The translations under genes and the position numbers were made by a program. A model generated the notes under the pieces. The model had not been told where the DNA came from and ran no database searches. It saw nothing but the letters and a program-made list of their open reading frames with translations. This document shows, in pieces, positions 1 to 10,884 of a stretch of 64,000 nt of DNA (position 1 is its first letter; each line of letters begins with the position of its first letter). Origin of the DNA: Haloferula helveola. GTDB lineage: Bacteria > Verrucomicrobiota > Verrucomicrobiia > Verrucomicrobiales > Akkermansiaceae. The stretch is from the NCBI RefSeq assembly GCF_037076345.1, contig NZ_AP024702.1:3472001-3536000 (forward strand), read 5' to 3'.

Positions 1-2
1 AA

Positions 3-470
3 GGGCTCGCATCCTTCGACGGCATCGCCCGCCGTCAGGAAGTCCGCGGCGAGGTCCGCGGGGTGAAGGTGGTCGATGATTTCGCCCATCACCCGACGGC
101 GATCCGGCAAGCGGTCGAGGCGCTGCGCCAGCAGCACCCGGACGGCCGCCTGTGGGTGATCTTCGAGCCACGCTCGAACACGACCAAGCGGAAGGTCTTC
201 CAAGGCGAGCTCGCCGAATGCCTGGCCGGTGCCGATCTCGCGATCATCTCGGCGCTTCCCGATCCCGAGAAGGTGCCGATCGAGGATCGCCTTGATCCCG
301 CGGTGGTGGCCGAGTCGGTTCCCGGAGGACGTGGGCGCTACGTCGCGGAAGTCGACGACATCGTCGAGACGGTCGGCAAAGAAGCCGTGGAAGGCGATGT
401 CGTCGCCGTGTTGAGCAACGGAGGCTTCGGCGGGATCCACCGCAAGCTGCTCGAGCGACTCGCGCTCTGA
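3..470 (+). CDS. mpl: UDP-N-acetylmuramate:L-Ala-gamma-D-Glu-meso-DAP ligase, C-terminal part
   Basis: The last 155 codons of a Mur-family ligase; the 5' part lies outside the window and the reading phase starts at base 3. The segment VVDDFAHHPTAIR followed by 'VIFEPRSNTTKRKVFQ' is the C-terminal domain signature of Mpl, which reattaches recycled murein tripeptide to UDP-MurNAc in the cytoplasm. MurC shares the fold, but the 'EPRSNTTKR' wording favours Mpl. It converges on the next gene, with only 6 bp between the stop codons. Confidence 0.85.
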   Translation, partial: GLASFDGIARRQEVRGEVRGVKVVDDFAHHPTAIRQAVEALRQQHPDGRLWVIFEPRSNTTKRKVFQGELAECLAGADLAIISALPDPEKVPIEDRLDPAVVAESVPGGRGRYVAEVDDIVETVGKEAVEGDVVAVLSNGGFGGIHRKLLERLAL

Positions 471-476
471 GCGGTC

Positions 477-1346
477 TTAGGCGCCGGTCAGCCTGTGGTT
501 CAGGTTGATCGATTTGCGCAGCGCGCTCATGACTTCGACCATCGATTGGAAATCGGTGGTGGCGGCGCGGCAGACCGGGTTGGCCTTGGCGTTGCGGCTG
601 ACGTGGCGGCCGATCTCGCCGAAGAGCTGCTGCATCTCTTGTTCGATCAAGCCGATCTCGGCCTTGAATGAGGAGATCTTGCGGTTGGCATCGCCGATCA
701 TCTGGAACGCCTCGGCGGCTTCGCTGCGGTGCTTTTTCCGCTCGGCATCGATGCGCTCGTCGATGGCGTCGAGCTTCTCGTTGCGCTTGGCGATCTTGGT
801 GGCGATCTCCGTCCGCTCGTGCTTCAACGACTCGAACTGCAAGCGAAGCTCTTCCATCCGGGTCTTGGCGGTACTGACCGTCTGGGTGTCGTCCCGGCTT
901 TCGGCGCGGAGCACCTCCAGCTTCGTCTTGATGCCGTCGTAGAGCCGGCGGATGTCGCGCGCGCGGCGGACGATGTCGTCCCGGTGCCGGGCGAGCTCGT
1001 CCATTTCCTCAAGCAGGTCAGCCCGTTGCTCGTCGAGTTCGTCGGTGACGTCCGACTTCGCGCTGAGTAGGGCGGCCCGCTGGTCGTGGGCGCTTTGCAG
1101 GACCTCCTCGGCCTCGCTGTGCTTGTCGAGCAGCTCTGACTTCTCGGCGATCAGTCGCCGCAACGTCCAGTACTCGATGCCCAGCTCCTCCACCGTTTCG
1201 ACCCGCTCCCAGACCCGCTCGCCGAGAATCTGCTCCGCTTCGCGCAGCAGGTGCGTCTCGCTCGCCGCCTCCGCCATACGTCGCTGCCGTCGGCTGATGC
1301 CGAAGGCAAGCGCGATGCGGGCGAGGAGATAGCGGGTCGTGGTCAT
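477..1346 (-). CDS. Coiled-coil protein of unknown function
   Basis: A 289-residue protein, rich in Glu, Arg, Lys and Ala from about residue 35 to 235, with heptad-like spacing typical of a long coiled coil. It has no signal peptide and no membrane segment, so it is probably cytoplasmic. It begins 7 nt after the acs stop codon, so the two are likely co-transcribed. The short N-terminal part (residues 1-25) is basic. I do not recognise a named family; structural or scaffold roles are possible but not shown by the sequence. Confidence 0.75.
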   Translation of the reverse strand: MTTTRYLLARIALAFGISRRQRRMAEAASETHLLREAEQILGERVWERVETVEELGIEYWTLRRLIAEKSELLDKHSEAEEVLQSAHDQRAALLSAKSDVTDELDEQRADLLEEMDELARHRDDIVRRARDIRRLYDGIKTKLEVLRAESRDDTQTVSTAKTRMEELRLQFESLKHERTEIATKIAKRNEKLDAIDERIDAERKKHRSEAAEAFQMIGDANRKISSFKAEIGLIEQEMQQLFGEIGRHVSRNAKANPVCRAATTDFQSMVEVMSALRKSINLNHRLTGA

Positions 1347-1353
1347 GGGTGGC

Positions 1354-3309
<1,956 letters not shown>

Positions 3310-3377
3310 GGGTTGGAGTCTTCCGAGTCTGGGTTAAAGACGGGCGACGCTAGAGGACGAAAGCACCGGGGCGCGAA

Positions 3378-4286
3378 TCATTTTTTACGCCGTTTCCCGG
3401 GATTTCCGGATGGCTTTCGCGAGCCTCGGGCGCGTCCGGGCGGCGGGCCGGGCCGCCCCTGTTTGCGGCCATCGCGAGAGCCGCCGGAGCGCGCGGATCC
3501 CGCCGATTTGGCCGGCGGTTTCCGGGCGGCTTTCTTGGCCGCCTTCTTCGCCGGTCGGCGCGCGGGTTTCGAACGCTTGCGGGTCGGGTTCTTGAGAAGG
3601 AGTTCGATATCGGCCGGCGCGAGCCAGACCCATTTTCCGGGCGGGATGGCCGGCAGGTCGAGCGAGCCGACGCGGATCCGCAGCAGCCGCTGCACGGTGT
3701 AGCCGAGCTGCCGGAACATCACGCGGATCTGCCGCTTGTGGCCGGTGGTGAGCACGACGCGGAAGCGCCGCGGCGAGACGCGTTCGATGTCCTTCGCCTG
3801 CATCCTTCCGTCCTCGGTGAAGATGCCGCTGAGGAACAGGTCGAGGTGCTCGTCGGTCACCGGCTGGTTCGAGGTGACGAGGTATTCCTTTTCGAGGTCC
3901 TTCGAGGGATGCAGGAGCGACTGCGAAAGCTGGCCGTCGTTGGTCATCACCAGCAGGCCTTCCGATTCGCGATCGAGCCGGCCGACGTGCTGGAGATGCT
4001 GTAGCGACCCCGGAAGCAGGGCGTAGATCGTGTCGCGGTTGAGTTCGTCGGACTTCGTGCAGACGAGGCCCTTCGGCTTGTGCATCAGGATCGTGCCGGT
4101 GGCCTTCGGCTGGACCCTGCGGCCGTCGACCTTGACGAAGTCACGCTCTTCGACCCGTTCGGCGGGGTTCAGGCAGGGTTTGCCGTTGATCTCGACGTGG
4201 CCCTCTTGGACCAGCTTGTCGCAGGCGCGGCGGGATCCGACGCCGCAGGAGGCGAGGAACTTGTTGAGCCGGGTGGCGGATTCCAT
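3378..4286 (-). CDS. RsuA/RluB-family rRNA pseudouridine synthase with basic C-terminal tail
   Basis: A 302-residue protein with an N-terminal S4 RNA-binding domain (about residues 5-55) and a pseudouridine synthase domain. The catalytic motif GRLDRESEGLL puts the nucleophilic Asp at about residue 105. The family isomerises uridines in 16S or 23S rRNA; the substrate site cannot be read here. After about residue 235 comes a tail of some 65 residues made almost only of Lys, Arg, Pro, Ala, Ser and Gly, probably an extra rRNA contact. RluB orthologs in other phyla also have tails, so RluB is the likelier subtype. Confidence 0.9.
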   Translation of the reverse strand: MESATRLNKFLASCGVGSRRACDKLVQEGHVEINGKPCLNPAERVEERDFVKVDGRRVQPKATGTILMHKPKGLVCTKSDELNRDTIYALLPGSLQHLQHVGRLDRESEGLLVMTNDGQLSQSLLHPSKDLEKEYLVTSNQPVTDEHLDLFLSGIFTEDGRMQAKDIERVSPRRFRVVLTTGHKRQIRVMFRQLGYTVQRLLRIRVGSLDLPAIPPGKWVWLAPADIELLLKNPTRKRSKPARRPAKKAAKKAARKPPAKSAGSARSGGSRDGRKQGRPGPPPGRARGSRKPSGNPGKRRKK

Positions 4287-4393
4287 GGCGGGCAGGGATT
4301 GTCAGGACGGATCGGGCCGGGGGTCGATACAGAAAAGGCGCGGCCCCGGACCGGGAACCGCGCTCTTTTGAAAATCGTCGGGAGTGGCGGGGA

Positions 4394-4549
4394 TCAATCC
4401 TCGCCCTTGGTCTTCGGGAGACCGATCGGGCTCCGGCCCTCTTTCCATTGGCCACGGGCCTTGAGGAGCTTGACGCGCTCGAAGCGCTTCATCACGGAGC
4501 GCTTGCCTTCGGCGCCACCCTTGAGCTTGAGACTGTTGTGCTTGGACAT
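4394..4549 (-). CDS. Small basic protein, Chlamydiae/Verrucomicrobia family
   Basis: A 51-residue ORF beginning MSKHNSLKLKGG and containing the block 'VMKRFERVKLL' and the end 'GRSPIGLPKTKGED'. This matches my memory of a short, very basic family restricted to Chlamydiae and Verrucomicrobia, whose members share 'KRFER(I/V)xLLK' and 'PxGLPKTK'. Its function is not established; the charge suggests RNA or ribosome binding. It lies alone between the pseudouridine synthase and the U32 peptidase. The reading frame is short but unbroken, and the conserved words make it credible. Confidence 0.85.
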   Translation of the reverse strand: MSKHNSLKLKGGAEGKRSVMKRFERVKLLKARGQWKEGRSPIGLPKTKGED

Positions 4550-4714
4550 GGGAAAATCGCGGTTGCCTGACGCGGGGCGCGGAAACTAGGAGGCAATTTC
4601 GGCGATGGCAAGGGGAAAGAATGAAGGAAGGGCGGGCATTTCCCGGTTTACCGGCCCGAAATTCCGGAAGCTTTGACCGTCAGGGCCTTCAGAGCGGCCA
4701 GACGGAGAGCTCGG

Positions 4715-7201
4715 TCACCTCAGGGTCCCTTCGGTCACCCCGAGTTTCTCAAGCGCGGTGACTTCTTCCAAGAGGTCGGCGGGATCGCGTTCGCCGCGGA
4801 TCAGCGCTTGGTAGGCGCCGATGGTGCGGGAGGCGGCGTCGCGATCCTCGTCGAGGAGCTCGATGCGGAATCGCGACAGCCCGGTGTCGAGCAGGGCCGG
4901 CAGGAATCGCGCGCCGGTCTGGGCGCGGCCATTGAAGAGCGTGTTGCGGCAGCCGACGTCGGCCTGCAGGCGGTGGAGCTGGCCGACGCGGTCGCGCAGA
5001 TGGACGACGTGTTTCTCGCACGGCCGCCCGCAGTCCTTGTAGGTCGTGCCTTCGCTCATGAAGGTGCAGAAGACGCAGTGCTCCATGTGGAAGAGCGGCA
5101 TGTGCTGGTGCAGGGTGAGCTCGAACCAGTCGGCAGGAGCTCCGCGCAGCAGGTCGAGGACCTGGGAGATGTTGAGGTCGTAGGAAACGGTCAGCCGGTC
5201 GAGGCCGGCCGATTCCATCAGGACGCGGGCGGTGATCGGGTTGGCGACGTTGAGCGAGAAGTCGGCCGTCTTCACGAACTCGCTACGGTCTTTGTAGTAT
5301 TCGAGCCCCGCGAGATTGCGGAGGAGCAGGCCGTCGGGGGCGGCGCGTTCGATCAGCTTGAGGTAGCCGGTTTCGCCCGGCTTGAGGATCCGCGGTGTGG
5401 CGAGGTGGAGCCCGGCATCCGAACCGGATTTCAGTGCGACGGCGTCCTTGTAGCGTCGGGGGTCTTCGAAGTCGCAGTAGATGATCTGGACGCCGGCTTC
5501 GAGCGCCGCCTCGACTTGGGGGAGGGTGCGGCAGAGGACGGACAAAGCCGGCTCCGCCGGAGTGGCGGGTGAAGAGTGGGAAGTGGAAGGCGGAAGGAGA
5601 TGGTGGTGGGTGGTGGCGGCCGGGGTTCCGGGGCGGACTGAAGTCCGCGCACCATCCGACTGCAGTGCCGCGACGAGTTGGCGGCGGAGGCGGTTGAGTT
5701 CGGAGAGCGGGAGGTGGCAATCGCCTTGGAGGCGGTTGTCGAGGGAGGCGAGCTCGTAGTCGGTGTCGCCGAGACGGCCGAGCTGGGCGATGAGCGTTTC
5801 GGTGGCGAGAGGGCGGTTGGCCGCGGGCTGGAGCGGCGTTTCGCTGGAACACCGAACGTCGAACGTCGAACGCTCAACTTCGAAGGAAGAGGAGAGAGTG
5901 AGTGGTGAGCCCGGCGAGCCTTCGACGGTGAGATGCAGCGCAGTCTTCTTTGGCGTCAGCTTCGCGTTCTTCCAGAACTTGCGGATCTCGGACTCGAGGG
6001 CTGGGTCAGAGGTCTTGTAGAGGGTGACGCCCGGGCGGATGCGGTCGAAATTGATACCGCTGTAGGTGCGGTGGAAGATGATGCGGTCGTTCTCGATCTT
6101 CCAGATCGACGCGCCCTGTTCGAGGTCGCGGTTCTCGCCGGCGTCGAAGACCACGCCGTCGCCGGCCTTGAGCGGCGGGGATTGCTCGTCGGGCGGGACG
6201 TCCAGACGGATCCATCCGTTCTGCGCCTCGGTGACGGTGCCGAGCAAGGGGCCGCGCTTCTTGCCGAAGCGGCCGTGGGTCAGATACGGGTGGTCGGTGC
6301 CGGCCAGCCAGCCGCTGGTGAGTCCGCGGGAGAAGGTCATCTCCAACGCGTAGCGGTCGGCATCGGTGACCGCGGACTCGGTTTGGTCGATCGCGGCATC
6401 GAGCGCCTTGCGATACACGCGGGTGACGGCGGCGACGTACTCGGGGGACTTCAGCCGACCTTCGATCTTGTAGGATTTCACGCCCGCGCGGACGAGGTCG
6501 GGGATGACGTCGACCGCAGCGAGGTCCTGCGGGCTGAGCAGGTAGCGGACTTCGCCCATCTCGGTCGTTTCACCATCGACGACGAGTTCGTAGGGCATCC
6601 GGCAGGCCTGCGCGCACTCGCCACGGTTGGCCGACCGCTGGCCGAGGCTTTCGCTGGTGAGGCACTGGCCGGAGTAGGCGACACAGAGCGCGCCGTGGAC
6701 GAACACCTCGAGGGGTGTCGTGTCGGATTGCGGGAAGCGTTCGATCTCCCGGATCGAGAGCTCGCGGGCGAGCACGGCGCGGTCGAGAGGGAAGAGCGAC
6801 TCGACGAAGCGAAGGCCCTCGGGCGAGGTGATCGTCATTTGCGTCGATGCGTGAAGCTCGACCTCGGGCGCCAGCTCGCGGGCCATTTTCGCCAAGCCGA
6901 GATCCTGAATGATCAGGGCGTCGACGCCGGCGCTGGCGATCAGCCGGAGCTGCTCGGCGGCGGCTTCGAGTTCGCCGGTGAAGACCAAGGTGTTCATCGC
7001 GACGAAGCCCTTCACGCCGTGGCGGTGGAGGAACTGCATCAGTTCCGGCAGGTCCTCGGCGGTGAAGTTGTCGGCGCGCAGCCGGGCGTTGAAGGCGGGG
7101 AGTCCGAAGTAGATCGCGTCCGCCCCGGCGGCGACAGCTGCCCGCGCGCAGTCCCAGTTGCCCGCGGGGCTGAGCAGTTCGGGAGTGGCGTCGGTCGTCA
7201 T
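4715..7201 (-). CDS. U32-family peptidase / RlhA-like protein with repeat-derived insertions
   Basis: An 828-residue U32 protein. ATG at 7201 is chosen because the conserved N-terminus 'ELLSPAGNWDCARAAVAAG' starts there; the open frame runs another 480 bp upstream but reads as low-complexity sequence. The N-terminal U32 domain includes 'GQRSANRGECAQACR', and the C-terminal part 'HMEHCVFCTFMSEG' with nearby Cys residues resembles RlhA (23S rRNA C5-hydroxylation), whose family members are Fe-S dependent. Two linkers (about residues 432-454 and 512-552) are encoded by 7-nt repeats and a palindromic repeat, in frame, and look acquired. Confidence 0.9.
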   Translation of the reverse strand: MTTDATPELLSPAGNWDCARAAVAAGADAIYFGLPAFNARLRADNFTAEDLPELMQFLHRHGVKGFVAMNTLVFTGELEAAAEQLRLIASAGVDALIIQDLGLAKMARELAPEVELHASTQMTITSPEGLRFVESLFPLDRAVLARELSIREIERFPQSDTTPLEVFVHGALCVAYSGQCLTSESLGQRSANRGECAQACRMPYELVVDGETTEMGEVRYLLSPQDLAAVDVIPDLVRAGVKSYKIEGRLKSPEYVAAVTRVYRKALDAAIDQTESAVTDADRYALEMTFSRGLTSGWLAGTDHPYLTHGRFGKKRGPLLGTVTEAQNGWIRLDVPPDEQSPPLKAGDGVVFDAGENRDLEQGASIWKIENDRIIFHRTYSGINFDRIRPGVTLYKTSDPALESEIRKFWKNAKLTPKKTALHLTVEGSPGSPLTLSSSFEVERSTFDVRCSSETPLQPAANRPLATETLIAQLGRLGDTDYELASLDNRLQGDCHLPLSELNRLRRQLVAALQSDGARTSVRPGTPAATTHHHLLPPSTSHSSPATPAEPALSVLCRTLPQVEAALEAGVQIIYCDFEDPRRYKDAVALKSGSDAGLHLATPRILKPGETGYLKLIERAAPDGLLLRNLAGLEYYKDRSEFVKTADFSLNVANPITARVLMESAGLDRLTVSYDLNISQVLDLLRGAPADWFELTLHQHMPLFHMEHCVFCTFMSEGTTYKDCGRPCEKHVVHLRDRVGQLHRLQADVGCRNTLFNGRAQTGARFLPALLDTGLSRFRIELLDEDRDAASRTIGAYQALIRGERDPADLLEEVTALEKLGVTEGTLR
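5545..5665. repeat. Repeat block inside the U32 gene
   Basis: Heptamers GTGAAGA, GTGGGAA, GTGGAAG, GCGGAAG run at 5569-5596. The palindromic element GGACTGAAGTCCGCGCACC follows at about 5634-5653 and also occurs at 51105-51125. The block encodes a Pro/Ser/Thr/His-rich linker in the peptidase. Confidence 0.7.
5849..5883. repeat. Heptamer repeat inside the U32 gene
   Basis: Five consecutive 7-nt units related to AACGTCGA. In the peptidase frame they encode part of 'FEVERSTFDVRCSS', which does not look like conserved U32 sequence. Confidence 0.7.
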
Positions 7202-7332
7202 CGGTGCGGGAGAAGAAAACCCCGGAGTCCGGCGAAAGCACGGACGAAATGGGTGGCGGTCCGGGCCGATGGGCCGCAACTTACCGTGCTGCCGCCTGTT
7301 ACCCACCCTGCAACCCAAGCGTACCCAAGGAC

Positions 7333-8886
7333 ATGCTCCCCAAAGCGAAGAACGAGTGGACGGTCGAGGAAGCGGCGCACCTCGTCCGCCGGGCCGGATT
7401 CGGCGGATCACCCGACCAGATCGCGCGGATCCACGCGATGGGGCGCGAGGCGGCGGTGGACAGCCTGCTCGATCCGGACGAACCGCAGGACGCGATCCCG
7501 CTGCCGTCGTGGTACAATCCGGCGCGGCTGGCCGAGGAGCAGCGGGAACGTCTCGAAGAGATGCGCGAGTCCCGGACGGAAGGTCGCTCGATGACGGCTG
7601 CGGAGCGCGAGCGAGCGCAGCGGATGGCCCGCCAGGAGGCACAAAGGACGGCGCGCCAACGGTTGATGACGGCCTCCGCATGGTGGTTTGACCGGATGAT
7701 GAGGACCCGCGCTCCGCTGCGCGAAAAGATGGTCCTGTTTCTCCATGACCACTTCGCGACCTCGTCGCAGAAGGTTCGTCAGCCGGCGTTGATGATGCGC
7801 CAGAACGAGCTGCTTCGGGAATACGCGCTTGGCGACTTCCGCAAGCTCACCCACGAGATCGTCCGGGATCCGGCGATGATGCTCTACCTCGACACGCAGA
7901 CGTCGAAGAAGGGCAAGCCGAACGAGAATTTCGCCCGCGAGGTGATGGAGCTCTTCACCCTCGGCGAGGGCAACTACACCGAGAAGGACATCAAGGAGGC
8001 GGCGCGGGCATTCACCGGCTACACCGTGAACCGGTTCAACGGGAAGGTGAGCCACGTGAAGTTCCAGTGGGACTCCGGATCAAAGACCGTGCTTGGCAAG
8101 ACCGGCAAGTTCGATGGCGACCAGGTCGTTGACATCCTCTTCGAGCAGCAGGCCGCGGCCGAGTACCTGCCCAGTAAGCTGTGGATGTTCTTCGTCGAGG
8201 ACGAGCCGCCGAAGGCGGTGGTCGAGGAACTCGCCGAAGGCTTCCGGGCATCCGGATTTCAACTCAAGCCGCTGCTCCGCGAGATCTTCCTGTCCCGGGC
8301 CTTCTACGACAGCACGGTGATCCGCAACCAGATCAAGAGCCCGATCCAGTTCCTCGTGCAGATGTGCAAGGAACTCGAGGTCCCCGATCTTCCGGGCGGC
8401 TACGAGCAGCTCGCGCAGCGGGAGCTCGGGCAGGTGCTTTTCGTGCCGCCGAATGTGGCCGGCTGGGACTGGGGTCGTGCGTGGATCAACACCAACACTC
8501 TTCTCAGCCGCTACAATATCGCCGGTGTGATCACCCAAGGTGCGGTGGATGCGCCGGGCACCGAGGGCGGCGGGGAGAACATGATGGACCAGATGGCCGA
8601 AGGTGGCGGTCCGGGAATGAAAGTCGTCGCGCGGCTGGTCGGTCGCAACATGCGCGACTGGAAGGGGCCGGACTACGAGAAGCTGGCGCCACGCGAGTTG
8701 CGGAAGGATCCCGAGAAGCTGGTGGGCTCGCTCATCGCCCGTTTCTTCCAGAGCGATCCCGGCGACAAGCAGCGCGGGGCGTTTGTCGATTACGCCAAAT
8801 CGAAGCAGGGCGTGGTTTTCACCAACCACGAGGTTGCCGAGCTCTGCCACCTCATGATGAGCACGCCGCGCTACCAGCTCTGCTGA
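7333..8886 (+). CDS. DUF1800 domain-containing protein
   Basis: A 517-residue DUF1800 protein. Recognisable blocks are 'AAHLVRRAGFGGSPDQI' at the N-terminus, 'FLHDHFATS', 'NENFAREVMELFTLGEGNYTE' and 'NVAGWDWGRAWINT'. The frame is open back to 7204, but ATG at 7333 puts the conserved domain close to the start. DUF1800 genes usually pair with DUF1501, as here with a 33-nt gap, and the pair is common in Planctomycetes and Verrucomicrobiota. The biochemical role is unknown; an envelope or polysaccharide role is often suggested. No clear signal peptide is seen. Confidence 0.9.
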   Translation: MLPKAKNEWTVEEAAHLVRRAGFGGSPDQIARIHAMGREAAVDSLLDPDEPQDAIPLPSWYNPARLAEEQRERLEEMRESRTEGRSMTAAERERAQRMARQEAQRTARQRLMTASAWWFDRMMRTRAPLREKMVLFLHDHFATSSQKVRQPALMMRQNELLREYALGDFRKLTHEIVRDPAMMLYLDTQTSKKGKPNENFAREVMELFTLGEGNYTEKDIKEAARAFTGYTVNRFNGKVSHVKFQWDSGSKTVLGKTGKFDGDQVVDILFEQQAAAEYLPSKLWMFFVEDEPPKAVVEELAEGFRASGFQLKPLLREIFLSRAFYDSTVIRNQIKSPIQFLVQMCKELEVPDLPGGYEQLAQRELGQVLFVPPNVAGWDWGRAWINTNTLLSRYNIAGVITQGAVDAPGTEGGGENMMDQMAEGGGPGMKVVARLVGRNMRDWKGPDYEKLAPRELRKDPEKLVGSLIARFFQSDPGDKQRGAFVDYAKSKQGVVFTNHEVAELCHLMMSTPRYQLC

Positions 8887-8919
8887 TTTCCCGAACCTGA
8901 GATCCCATTCCAAAAGATC

Positions 8920-10215
8920 ATGAAGACAAGACGTGAATTCCTGCGGTCGACGATGCTCGGTGCTTCGTCGGTTTGGACGGTGCCGCTTTTTGTCGAGCGG
9001 ACCTTCGCCGACCTGCACGCGGGAGCGAAGGACCTGGCGACCCAGGCGGTGACGGGCAAGGATGATACGATTCTCGTCGTACTTCAGCTCGCCGGCGGAA
9101 ACGACGGACTGAATACCGTGGTGCCCTTCGAGGACGACGCCTATCACAAGGCGCGCCCGCAGATCGGCAAGAAGGGGAAGGACCTGATCAGGCTCGCGGA
9201 TGGCATCGGGCTGAACAACTCGATGCCGACGCTCGGCAGGATGTTCAAGGAAGGTGATCTCGCGGTGGTCCAGGGGGTCGGCTATCCGAATCCGAACCGC
9301 TCCCACTTCGTTTCTACCTCGGTTTGGGAAACCGCGGATCCGCAGGCGCGCTCGAACACCGGGTGGATCGGTCGCTACTTCGACAATGCCTGCCCGGGGT
9401 CGGATCCGACGGTCGGGATCTCGCTCAACAAGACCCAGCCGGAGTCGTTTGGCGCGATGAGGAATCCCGGAGTCTGCCTGAGTTCGCCGGAGCTTTACCG
9501 GTGGATCCACGGTGGCGGCGAGAAGGCGCAGGCCGAGCAGTTTTTTGAATCCCTCAACTCGCCCGATGCCGCGGTTGACGGCGCTTCCATCGCCGAGCCC
9601 TCGGTGGGCAAGGTCGGTGGCGTGGCTGGCGAGTCGAACCTCGCGTTCCTCGAACGCGTCGCGATGGACGCCCGGGTGTCCTCGAAGAAGATCCTCGAGA
9701 TCGCCTCGAAGCACCGCTCGAAGGTGCAGTATGACGGGACGCCGATCGCGCGCAGCCTTAACATGGTCTCGCGGATGATCGCCGGCCGGATGCCGACGCG
9801 GGTTTACTACGTGAGTCACGGCGGCTTCGACACCCACAACCGCCAGGCGAACTCGCACGACCGCTTGCTGGGGCAACTCGACGGCGCGCTGAAGTCGTTC
9901 TTCGCCGATCTCAAGGCGCAGGGGAACGCCGACCGGGTGACCGTGATGACCTTCTCCGAGTTTGGGCGCCGCGTCGGCCAGAATGCCAGCCAGGGAACCG
10001 ACCACGGCCAGGCGTCTTGCCTGTTCGTCGCCGGAGCACCGGTGAAGGGGGGCATCTACGGTGAGCACCCGAGTTTGACCGATCTCGACCGCGGCGACCT
10101 GAAGTTCAACGTCGATTTCCGATCGGTCTACGCGACGGTGCTCGAGGACTGGCTGCGGACCAAGTCGCAGCCCGTGCTGAAGGCGGATTACTCGAAACTG
10201 GGCTTCATGGGTTGA
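8920..10215 (+). CDS. DUF1501 domain-containing secreted protein
   Basis: A 431-residue protein with a twin-arginine-like leader (MKTRREFLRSTMLGASS), suggesting Tat export. The core has 'LQLAGGNDGLNTVVPFEDDAYHKARP', 'HFVSTSVWE', 'YYVSHGGFDTHNRQ' and 'VTVMTFSEFGRRVGQNASQGTDHG', the hallmark of DUF1501, a relative of the alkaline phosphatase/sulfatase superfamily. It follows DUF1800 by 33 nt, so the two form an operon. Substrate unknown. Confidence 0.92.
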   Translation: MKTRREFLRSTMLGASSVWTVPLFVERTFADLHAGAKDLATQAVTGKDDTILVVLQLAGGNDGLNTVVPFEDDAYHKARPQIGKKGKDLIRLADGIGLNNSMPTLGRMFKEGDLAVVQGVGYPNPNRSHFVSTSVWETADPQARSNTGWIGRYFDNACPGSDPTVGISLNKTQPESFGAMRNPGVCLSSPELYRWIHGGGEKAQAEQFFESLNSPDAAVDGASIAEPSVGKVGGVAGESNLAFLERVAMDARVSSKKILEIASKHRSKVQYDGTPIARSLNMVSRMIAGRMPTRVYYVSHGGFDTHNRQANSHDRLLGQLDGALKSFFADLKAQGNADRVTVMTFSEFGRRVGQNASQGTDHGQASCLFVAGAPVKGGIYGEHPSLTDLDRGDLKFNVDFRSVYATVLEDWLRTKSQPVLKADYSKLGFMG

Positions 10216-10254
10216 CCTGCGTGCGGACCCCGAGTTTTGGGGCGCATTCCCTGA

Positions 10255-10285
10255 CTTCCGGGGCGAGCTGAAGCTCGCGGTCCGT
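10255..10285. repeat. Palindromic dispersed element (GAGCTGAAGCTC type)
   Basis: GGGGCGAGCTGAAGCTCGCG followed by GTCCG. Close copies lie at 18181-18209 (inverted) and 51132-51155. It sits just after the DUF1501 stop codon. Confidence 0.6.
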
Positions 10286-10364
10286 TTTCGATTCCTATCC
10301 CAAGGGTTGCACTTCGAGGTCGGCTTGCGTGGCCATGGATTGTCCGCTACCTAGGTGGCGTCCC

Positions 10365-10835
10365 ATGAGATTCGACTGTCCGGAGTGTGCGCAAGGCATC
10401 GAGGTGGAAGCCCGCTACATCGGGAAAGAGGCCAACTGTCCCCACTGCAAGAAGCTGATCCAGGTGCCGATGGTTTCCGGCGATGTACCGCCGGCGACGA
10501 TCCGGCCTGAAGACATTGTTGAGACGGATGTTCGCTGGACGCGTCTGCCTTGGAGCAAATCGGCCTCGGTCGACAACGCACTGCGAATCGCGCTGCTCGG
10601 AGTCGGGGTGGCGATTCTGGTATTCCTGATCCGGATCGACCTGCGGATGGCCTCGTGGCCGACCGTTGAGGATTACCTCCGGGAAAAGGGCGGGGAAGTT
10701 CCGTATGGCATGACCGAGAGCGAGGAGCGCGCGCCGATGGTGGCGATCCCCGGCGGGGTGCCGGTCACCGGAGATGTCGACGTGAAGGTTCAGAACCTGG
10801 CCGACGATCCGGTTCCGGTGAGGGTCCGCGAGTGA
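10365..10835 (+). CDS. Zinc-ribbon membrane protein, unknown function
   Basis: A 156-residue protein with an N-terminal zinc ribbon: Cys5, Cys8, Cys25, Cys28 in 'DCPECAQ...NCPHCKK'. One hydrophobic segment lies near residues 68-92, with the rest polar. ATG at 10365 is chosen because the ribbon starts immediately after it; an upstream GTG at 10329 is possible. Similar 'MRFDCPxC' ribbon-plus-membrane proteins are frequent and uncharacterised in Verrucomicrobiota. The next gene starts 49 nt downstream. Confidence 0.75.
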   Translation: MRFDCPECAQGIEVEARYIGKEANCPHCKKLIQVPMVSGDVPPATIRPEDIVETDVRWTRLPWSKSASVDNALRIALLGVGVAILVFLIRIDLRMASWPTVEDYLREKGGEVPYGMTESEERAPMVAIPGGVPVTGDVDVKVQNLADDPVPVRVRE

Positions 10836-10884
10836 GCCGCTCTCCGGATTTGACCCGTCCGCGCCCGGCTGAAAGCCTGCGGCG

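Noticed and set aside
7202-7681. N-terminal extension of the U32 peptidase
   Set aside because: Overlaps the conserved start of the divergent DUF1800 gene and is low complexity; family N-terminus starts at 7201.
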